A DNA stretch of 64,000 nt from Spongospora subterranea f. sp. subterranea (lineage: Eukaryota > Endomyxa: Phytomyxea > Phytomyxea > Plasmodiophorida): the NCBI GenBank assembly GCA_049724395.1, contig JAUGWO010000207.1:19935-83934 (forward strand). The letters run 5' to 3'. The notes below the pieces were generated by a model. The model saw only the letters and a list, made by a program, of their open reading frames with translations. It did no database searches and had not been told where the DNA came from. A program made the translations under genes and the position numbers. Shown piece by piece: positions 56,017 through 64,000 of the stretch. The first letter of the stretch is position 1. Each line of letters begins with the position of its first letter.

Positions 56017-59000
56017 ATTTGTACCCACTATCATCCGATTGCTGGTAACAGTGACCCACATCAGACGATCTGATTCCCTGAAGACAAGTTACCAGAAGGG
56101 AATCGGATCGTATTATTTCGCAATCTGGGACCTAAAGGCTCCTTGCTTTTGACCTGATCAGAACCTAGAATACGATCCTCTCTTCTGAATCAGGGTTTAC
56201 GTACCTTTCGCCTCACTAAGTCAATTGTTGTCTTATCCGTTCCCCAGTCTAGTCCTTCGTCATCATCAGCCTTCATCCCAATCCTCCATGAATCTATTAA
56301 TTCTGTCTTCCGGAAAACCCAGAACCCACCGACTCGACTTTCATCAGGTCAACTACAACGCACCATACTGGAGATGGGGCAACAACACTCCCAACTCCAG
56401 GAGCAAGTTCGCCAGCAGCAAGAACAAATAACAACCGTTCAAGAGTCAAGAATTGAATTGCCACCAACAATTCGAGAACCTCGAGCATGCGCCGAACCGT
56501 TCAGTGGCCACTCGTCAATGGTCAGGGGTTTTGTAAACCAGGTCCTGCTGGTCATTCAGCAGCAACCGTTAACTTATGGCACTGAAATATCAATGGTGTT
56601 ATTGGTCGGCAGTCTGTTAACTGGATTGGCACTGGAGTGGTTTAATCAATATTTCGAGACGCAAGACCCGACTTATTTCAACAATTTCCAGCAGTTCCTC
56701 TACCTATGAAGACAACGATTCGACGATCCAAACAAACCGTGCAGAGTCCGCTGCGGACACACGACGATCAAGCAAGGTAAGAGATCGGTGGCGGCATATG
56801 CTTCATACGTGCAACAACTCGTATCCGACGCTGGGTGGGACGAGCGCGCAGCGCAGCACGCATTCCGAAGGGGGTTGAGCAATGAGATTCAGGACATCCA
56901 GCTGACGCTACCCGTGCCGATCAATAACAGAACTTGATGTCAACAGAAAGACTCGGCAACGTATGCTACTTGGCACGCCGCCAGACCAATCAGTTTGCGA
57001 GTCTTGTCAAGCATCAATGATGTGTTGCCAGTGTCTACCAGATATCTCAGAACGTATTGGTCTAAATCGTCAATCGAGAGTCCCGCAGCGACCCTTTCCG
57101 ATGTTGAAACGACGCACGCTCCCATTCGAGTCAGATCGGGACGCGAGTTGTTCAACGACTTAAGTCGCTCATCGGAGAAGGTAGAGGAGGACCGACGAAG
57201 AACTTATGCTTATACTGTGGAGAAGCTGGCCATTCCATGGCAACACATAAGTGTGTGTAAATACAGTGACCCGAATACACAACCACATTCAACTTATTCG
57301 CCTCCGGCCCACCTAATATCGACGACTGTTGTCGATAATGCAATAGCCCCAATGCTATGCCCTCCTTGTTCTATTTCGTTGCCGCCAACAACGGAGACTA
57401 TTGAAACTGTCGCGTTTATTGATTGTGGTGCTTCGTCATTATTTATCGATCGGAAATTCGCTCTCCTCAATCAATTCCCACTAGAAAATCTTAGCGCCCC
57501 AATTCCTCTTAGCGTGATAGATGGCAGACATCTCCGTCCAGTAACACACCAAACCTGTCTTCTGCATATTTCGATAGTCTCTATCCAGTTTCACGCCAAG
57601 TTTTTCATAATCGACAGCCCAGTGTACCCAATTGTGCTAGGAATGACGTTCCTTCGACAAGCTAACCCCTTCATCGACTGGAAAAATCTCACAATCACCG
57701 CTCACGCCCGCAATCAGCAGGAGGCAACGCCACAGGGGCCTATGCAGTTAACCACAACACAACTAGATGAAGTTAGTTCCCTTGGCATAATATTCGGTGA
57801 AACCGAGACGTGTCACGAAAAGTGTTAAATCGACTCAGTATTCAGATTTCGCAGACGTTTTTCTCCCAGCAAGGTGCAGAAACACTACCACCACATGGAC
57901 CAGGTGTCGACTGTGCTATCGAATCTGGAAGAAGATGCAGGAACTCTCCCTTACAAACCCTGCTATTCGTTATTAGCAAAAGAAGACCCCGTGCTTACAA
58001 TCTTACATCCAAAATAATCTGGAGCGAGGTTTTATCAGGAACTCTGAGTCCACGCGCTCGGAGCGCCGATTCTCTTTGGCTAAAAGAAGGATGGTTCACT
58101 AAGATTGTGTGTCGATTACAGGTCACTCAACAACATCACTAAACGAGAACCATATCCACTACCTCTAATCGACGACATTTTACAACAACTTGCGAGCGCC
58201 AAATGCTACACGAAGATTGACCTGCGCGGCGCGTACAACCTGGTGAGAATCAGACCACAAGATGAATGGAGACCGGCGTTCAATTGCAAGTACGGCAAAT
58301 TTAAATATCAAGTTAAGCCATTTAGTCTCAAAAATGCTCCAGCCTCGTTTCAAAGATTTATGAACGAGACGCATCCAGGCTTACGTTCCAGGACTGCCTG
58401 GGAAAATTCGTGGTCGTATACCTGGATGATATCTTGATTTATTCACAGGATCTAGCGGAACACGAAGCTCATGTCAGGGAGGTTTTACAACGGTTGCGTG
58501 ACAAGAAGTTGTTTGCCAAGCTTGAGAAATGCGCTTTCGGAGTTCGACTTGTGGAATTCCTTGGGTACATCATCAGCCCGAAAGGAATTGAAATGGACCC
58601 AGAAAAAACCTCCAATATTACATCGTGGCAAACACCCACGTCCGTCAAGGGAATTCAATGCTTCTTAGGATTCGCTAACTTTTACCGCGACTTCATCTCT
58701 CGATACTCCCAATACGCAGCGCCACTGTACGAGCTGACCAGAAAGATGTACTGTTTTCCTGGCAACTCCAGCACCAAGAAGCTTTTGACGCAATCAAACG
58801 GGCCTTCACGGAGCACCAATATTAGCCCACTTCATTCCGTCAGGGCCCTGTTTGGTGGAAACTGATGCCTCCGACTTCGCCATGGGAATGATATTATCAC
58901 AGGTTCAAGGAGATGGTAAATTGCCGCCCCACCGCATTTCATTCGCGGAAATTCACCCCTGCCGAAATCAATTACGAGACCCACGATAAAGAATTACTAG

Positions 59001-59909
59001 CCGTGGTTGTGGCACTCTCGCGGTGGCGACATTATTGGAAGGCAGTCCTCATAAGATTAAGATTCTTTCAGATCACAATAATCTGCGCTATTTTTCAACT
59101 TCGAAAACCCTAAATCGACGTCAAGCTCGCTGGTCTATGATTCTGTCGGAGTACGACTACGTAATCCACCACTCAGGGTTGCTCTCCACAGCCGGACCCG
59201 ATGTCTCGACGACCCGAATATGAAATACTTCATTCAGATCCAGTATGGGCAAAAGCAACGAACTTCGATTCAATTTTAGAAACGTCTGAGACAGTTCCCC
59301 TACAGCTGCACAGTATCATATCAATCCCTTGAAAGGCCGCTCATCGATATTATCAGAGAGTCTGCAGTCCCAGGATGCGCCAGTTCAGTAACAAATCCTC
59401 CATGTCACCAACCCATTTAAGGTCCATGATGGCCTATTGTACAGACGACAGGCACTTGTAGAACCAACAGAAGCTGCACAACTCAAGATACTCGCACAGC
59501 TCCACGACAAGCCATTAGAAGGTCACCTGGGTAGGCGGAAAACACTTCAACCAGTTCAACGACATTTTTGGTGGTCCGAAATGACCGACTTCGTCCGACG
59601 TTATGTCCAATCGTGTGATCGCTATCAGCGAACCAAACTGCAGCGCATGTCGCCACCAGGACTGTTAAGACCGTTACCCATTCCTACGGATTTTTGGCGA
59701 TCCATATCACTAGATTTTATAGTCAAACTACCCAAATCCGACGGTTTTGACTCAATTCTCGTCGTGGTTGATCGTTTGTCAAAAATGGCACATTTTATAC
59801 CCTGCAAAGAATCAATCACATCTCCACAACTAGCTGAATTGATGCTAGGGCTATGATTCAATTCTCGTAGTGGTCGTCCGATTCACGAAAATGTCCCACT
59901 TCATTCCTT

Positions 59910-60290
59910 GTTTTTTTGTTTTTTTTTGTGATTGAGTTCGCACTTTCATGCAGGTTTGCCGGTCCCTCGGCTATAGGGCCAAGATTCACTTTTTATGGCT
60001 CTCGCCTCTAAACCTCCTCCGAGTAGGAGCAAGCTCGCACTCGCAATAGATACTTTCGCTGAATGTTCTGCAGTCTGACCGAAATTGTGATAGTGTGAGG
60101 TTGATCCCATGACCTGACTCACTAAAACCCCCTTACCATTAGGACACGGGGAAAATGCCTGTACGGAACACACAATACCTTGAACCCAAGTCACATCATT
60201 ACAAATCAGCTGTCTATTTTTCCAGATCAGCTGTGAATTTTTCCAGAGGTTCGTTCCTCCCATGCTCAACCTTCGCTCTACTTCCGTATT
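59910..60290 (-). mobile_element. LINE 3'-end fragment, minus orientation
   Basis: On the minus strand it reads as a LINE 3' untranslated end: the GTTTTAGTGAGTCAGGTCAT..CCTCACACTATC segment also found at 60590-60640 on the plus strand, closing with GAACTCAATCACAAAAAAAA and an A-rich tail (T-rich at 59912-59935 on the plus strand). It is 5'-truncated and lies inside the chromovirus fossil, next to a second piece of integrase sequence. Confidence 0.65.
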
Positions 60291-60316
60291 AGCTGGCCAA
60301 CCTTAGGGTGTTCCCC

Positions 60317-60803
60317 AAAATCCCTGCCAGAGACGAATTTGACAAATTAGGGACTGATTTCGAGACAGCACTATGGACACATCCGACAGAAATGAATCGA
60401 ATACTGAACAAAGCAAGACGAAGAGGATGTTTTATCTGATAATGGTTATACGAGAGAGGAGAAACCCTCTTTAAAACTCCCAGAGGAGAAAACCTCTATA
60501 AACAATCAGCTGGCCTGCGATGAAGGCGACATGTCCTACAGCAATGGTGTTCCGTAAGGAAATTCCCCTGTGTCCCAATGGGTTTCGGGGTTTTAGTGAG
60601 TCGGGTCACCCCAACCTCACACTACCATTGTTGTAGAGCAGAATGCTGAGCAACGTATAGCGAAGGTTCTTATCACAAACGCAGGAGTTTGTGCCCAGAT
60701 GGCGAGCAATCGTCATCTGGCCCTAGAGTAGATATGGGTACTACAGACCTAACACAAATGTGTTGAACTCAATCACAAACAAAAACAAAAAAAAATCCCT
60801 GCC
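60317..60803 (+). mobile_element. 5'-truncated LINE copy with target-site duplication
   Basis: Begins inside the coding end of a LINE related to the one upstream (TALWTHPTEMNRILNKARRR GCFI, then stop, matching the C-terminus of the large LINE frame) and continues through a 3' untranslated region to CACAAACAAAAACAAAAAAAA. The 12-bp AAAATCCCTGCC occurs at 60317-60328 before the fragment and again at 60792-60803 after the A-tail, as expected for target-primed insertion. It inserted into the chromovirus fossil. Confidence 0.8.
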
Positions 60804-60884
60804 CACAGGGTTTTCGAACTCAAGTCTCACACTGACCTGGTCCTAACCTGCCACCAACCGGGACAGACCAGAACCAAGCTAAAT

Positions 60885-61260
60885 TCATAAAGAAAATTGC
60901 AACAGCCAAGATTTGGCTAACATGATATTATCGAATGTCATCCGATGACACGGCCTCCCAGACGAAATTATACCAGACAGAGGACCACAATTCATCGCTA
61001 ACTTCGGGAAACTGCTCCTTCTACAACTTAGGATGAACCGCAATCTATCCACTGCTCGAACCATCCGGAAACAGATGGGCAACAGAGCGTGTGAATCAGA
61101 TTCTAGAGCAATACCTCAGATGCTTCGTCAACGTTGTTCAAAATGACTGGTGCGTGTGCTACCCATGGCAGCGTTTGCATATAACAACGCCCACCATTCT
61201 GATTGACGGAATCGTGGTCCGGCTACATCGGCTAATCACCGGTGGATAATGACCCGCAAT
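60885..61260 (+). mobile_element. Ty3/gypsy integrase stretch, fossil
   Basis: Readable pieces of an integrase core (DRGPQFIANFGKLLLLQLRM-like and QILEQYLRCFVNVVQNDW-like text). It may continue the integrase at 59437-59860 beyond the LINE insertions, or belong to a second gypsy copy. Broken and old. Confidence 0.6.
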
Positions 61261-61345
61261 AAAAGGATCAACATACTCATCATTCTGCAAAACTATCTGT
61301 CTCGTATCAGATTAAGAGTTCCAGACTCTCTGTAGAGCTAGAGCA

Positions 61346-61873
61346 ATGGTGGTTGGCGATAACAAAGTCAAGATTAACATCGCGCTAAAATGCGAAAGCG
61401 ATTACCCTCCATGGTCGTTTGCCATGAAGGTGATGCTGAGAGCGCAGGGCTTACTCGAAGCCGTCGAAGGTTCTGAAACCGCAGACGCTGCCAAGAAGAA
61501 GAATGCGGCGATGAACGCGATCGTCAAGAATTTGGACTCAGGACATCTCCACTTGATCATGGATTGTGATCAAAACCAACACTCAGCGTGGAAGGCGTTT
61601 CAGGACGAGTTGGCCGGGAGTACCGGACAAACGGTTTCGCTCATCGGCGAACTGAACGCCATGTATTTAAAGAAAGGGGCAGAAGCGGAAGATGCAAATC
61701 AGCATCTAGTCCGAATGCAGAATCTAGCTGACCGCATCAAGAAAGCAGATGCTGCACGGAAACTCACGGAAGTCGCCTTGGCGACCCGTATGATAATGTC
61801 GTTGCCAGATGAGTTCGAACATCTCAAATTGTTAAGATTATCTGGACCCTCAGACTTAATGACACCGTCCTAG
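61346..61873 (+). mobile_element. Ty1/copia gag fragment inside the gypsy fossil
   Basis: A 175-codon open stretch typical of the copia gag family: KCESDYPPWSFAMKVMLRAQ, then HSAWKAFQDEL, LIGELNAMYLKKG, LVRMQNLADRI and MIMSLPDEFEHLK. Neither protease nor polymerase of the copia type follows; gypsy-type sequence resumes after about 61900. A fossil fragment, younger-looking than the surrounding gypsy sequence because this frame is still open. Confidence 0.8.
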
Positions 61874-62099
61874 TTTAGGTGGCTTATCGCCTACGCAAGT
61901 ATTTACGAATACTACTCCTGAATCTCCACTGAGCGAAATTCTTCCGTCTTATCTGCCCCCGAATGCATCACCGGTTCTGATGCAACTATCCTCAGTCGAC
62001 ACGATACGTTACAGGTAGCGTTTCAGGAGTTACACAAGACCGTGTCTGCATCGCGTCGCGACAAACCGTCCAAGTCTCGACGACGAATCACCGCTAAGT

Positions 62100-62600
62100 T
62101 CCCGAATTTCATCGTCGGTGATTTTGTTCCTGGGCTGGTCGTAAAGATTCACCGCGCGTGAAAGATAGCAAATTGATGGTTTTATGGCTCGGCCCGTACA
62201 GAATCACCCGTGCCATCAGTGAATGGCACTATGTTATCGAGCATTTGATCACCGGCGATCAACTCGAAGCGCATGTTACGCGTCTCAAAGTTTACTGCGA
62301 CGTTTCGTTGTGTCACCCAAGAACTCCTCACTCACGTCTCTTCGGGCATCGGCTTTGTGGTGGATTCCCTGCTGGCCTGTCGTTTCCAGGACAATCGATG
62401 GGAGGTACACGTTCAGTGGGCTGGGTTTGAAGCGTCCGACCGGTCCTGGGAGCCCGCCCACATTCTTTTGGAGGACGTTCCTCAGATGATGAAACACTTT
62501 TTTTACGCTCATCCTGATGACGTCAAAATCCAGGCTATGGGTTCCGCTCTCTGTGTTTGATATATCCTCTCATTCTTCGAGAAGGGAAAGTGTGGCCCGG
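62100..62600 (+). mobile_element. Chromovirus integrase tail and chromodomain-like end, fossil
   Basis: Shows the integrase C-terminal pattern (VLWLGPYRITRAISEWHYVI, then LEAHVTRLK) and after it a chromodomain-like segment (VHVQWAGFEASDRSWEP). It marks the 3' end of the coding part of a chromovirus. Broken. Confidence 0.75.
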
Positions 62601-63023
62601 GCTTCCGCCCTAGGCCGTAATTCTCCGCGCAATAAATCACTTGTTTTATTACTCCAATCTATCCTCGTGATCTCTTCTATAATACCTCCTTCTTACAGCT
62701 CATTCCCTCGGGATTGACTACAAAGGGGTACAGCGAAGCCGATAGGACATGGGAACCCGAGCAAATTTAAAGGTTAACAGCACCGACACCATCCGAACGA
62801 TATCCAAACACTGGTCAGTGACTTCCACCGTATCAATCCTGATAGGCCGGCACCGAGCACCAACAACATGACTCGCTCGGATACCGGAGGGGACGGTGAC
62901 ATTGGTCGGGGCAGACTGTAGCGATACGGGCTAAAAGGCCGTTCCCGCCGCACTCAATCAAGTGAAGGCAACTGAGGTCAACTCCGTTTCAATATATCTA
63001 CAACATTCGTATATCATAACAAA

Positions 63024-63269
63024 TGTGGGAGATCGAGCCGTCCTAACAGAAACTCGGAAACTCTATATAGGCAACGTAATGACGTGGGGGCAGATCCCAT
63101 TCGGTGTGGTCGATATGACAAGTTATGTTGCTGAATCCAGCTGGTCTAATAGGTTCCTTCAGTGAATATTCAAGGGTACTTGTTGCGGCCAGGCGGAAGT
63201 AGGAAACACCTAGTAGTACACAGGATTACTCAACCCATATAAACCCGCGAACCTTGGTATACCATACCA
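63024..63269 (+). repeat. Right long terminal repeat of the chromovirus fossil
   Basis: Direct repeat of 55771-56016. No matching target-site duplication could be seen next to the two repeats, so recombination or later damage at one end is possible. Confidence 0.75.
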
Positions 63270-64000
63270 GACTAATGGCCAAACGGAACGGGTTTGTAAA
63301 GCCCACAGGAACGTCAACGCCGTCATGCTGACCGTCGTCGCCGCGATGTTCAATTATCCGTTGGCGACCAAGTCCTGCTGTCCACTCAACACATCCTGCC
63401 GGACTACCTCCCGCCTACCAAACGCAAGCTTTACCCAATCTTTATCGGTCCATTCCCCATAACTGACAAAATCGGTAGGTTAACGTATAGGTTGCAGTTG
63501 CCTTCCCAATCCGCGTTCACCCCATCTTCCACATTTCCCAGTCGAAGCCGTTGAAATATCCGCGAACTTTCCCTGGACGTCCTTCGCTTCCACCTCCCCC
63601 TTCTTCGTTTAAAATTGGTCATGACGAATATTACCATGTCGACCACCTCCTCGCCCATCGCCGTCGCCGTGGGGTTGATCAGTATCTGGTCTCTTGGGTT
63701 GGTTACTGGCAGAGAACAACTCCTGGGAGCCCGCTTCTCACATATCCGATGACCTTATCAGAGCATTTCACGCCCGCGAGGACGCCGCACGTTCTCAATC
63801 ACTGGGGTGTAAAGCCCTGCTTAACCTCACTCGTTACTAAGCAAATTGCAGTTCTCTCCCATCACTGCAATTGCCTTGATGTCCTCTTGACTGGTCGGAT
63901 GATCCTAGCCAACGTCCCGTCCTTCTCGTTACACTACTTTTATGCCCTATTCAAAGCCCTTAACATTTATCAATAAACTTCAATCTACTTCCTTGTCCTT
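63270..64000 (+). mobile_element. Second chromovirus 3' part, fossil, cut by window end
   Basis: Integrase C-terminal text (VGDQVLLSTQHILPDYLPP, YPIFIGPFPITDKIG) is followed by a chromodomain (YYHVDHLLAHRRRRGVDQYL, VSWVGYW). It begins right at the end of the right LTR of the preceding element, so one was inserted into or next to the other. Broken, with more than one interruption; it continues beyond the window or ends near it. Confidence 0.7.

Larger units (their letters stand above)
55771..63269 (+). mobile_element. Ty3/gypsy chromovirus fossil with nested insertions
   Basis: A broken LTR element of the chromovirus branch. Parts in order: left LTR, gag-type capsid region (about 56374-56890, with FNQYFETQDPTYFNNFQQFL), aspartic protease (about 57340-57700), reverse transcriptase (about 58100-58440, with the YLDD region just after), RNase H (about 58860-59220), integrase (59437-59860 and again about 60930-61200), a chromodomain-like integrase end (about 62340-62520) and the right LTR. 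It carries many breaks (well over five) and is interrupted by LINE fragments and a copia gag segment. Two integrase stretches suggest that more than one gypsy copy is involved. The LTRs differ by perhaps 10-15 percent, so the element is moderately old. Confidence 0.85.

Overview
This is a gene-dense eukaryotic nuclear window. Most introns are GT-AG and 50-80 nt long. It holds a divergent histone H4/H3 pair, fungal-type plasma-membrane proton ATPases, a spliceosomal Aquarius helicase, RBM42, an EF-hand soluble pyrophosphatase, and Zn2Cys6 zinc-cluster genes together with chromovirus and LINE retroelements. Zn2Cys6 clusters and P3A ATPases point towards Fungi. A likely histone 3' stem-loop, a CHD6-9-like C-terminal module and a kinetoplastid-like EF-hand pyrophosphatase are not dikaryote traits. 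A unicellular eukaryote near the base of Fungi or elsewhere in Opisthokonta fits best; this is inference, not proof.

Layout. 1-17 kb is a decayed accessory region. It has a tandem array of about 2-kb units carrying a Zn2Cys6 gene (one open copy cut by the window start, the rest pseudogenes), several inverted copies of the zinc-cluster sequence, a 46-bp tandem repeat, a Ty3/gypsy fossil and two tentative small genes. The H4/H3 pair (11.8-13.0 kb) sits inside this region. 18.2-30.4 kb holds two tandem P3A proton-ATPase genes sharing all 11 intron positions; between them lie a possible terminal-inverted-repeat transposon and a gene with a 10-residue repeat array. 31-48.3 kb is a core-gene block: MORN-repeat protein (-), Aquarius with a SAP-like insertion (-), a polytopic membrane protein (+), an FHA plus CHD-type SANT protein (-), a tandem PH protein (+), an EF-hand inorganic pyrophosphatase (+) and RBM42 (-). 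From 48.9 kb the window is mobile DNA: a 34-36 bp monomer array, then a near-full-length OTU/endonuclease/reverse transcriptase/RNase H LINE, then an LTR-flanked Ty3/gypsy chromovirus fossil (55.8-63.3 kb) with copia and LINE fragments inside it, and the 3' part of another chromovirus at the window end.

How genes relate. Two gene pairs are head to head with short shared promoters (H4/H3; FHA-CHD/PH). Aquarius and RBM42 both belong to spliceosome-linked RNA biology, and the ATPase pair is a clear tandem duplication. Three conserved host genes (H4, ATPase copy 2, pyrophosphatase) each carry one single-base frame disruption in otherwise well-conserved sequence. That pattern looks more like residual assembly indels than three separate pseudogenes. 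Exon coordinates were worked out by eye from splice sites, phase and family similarity; no search or alignment program was run.
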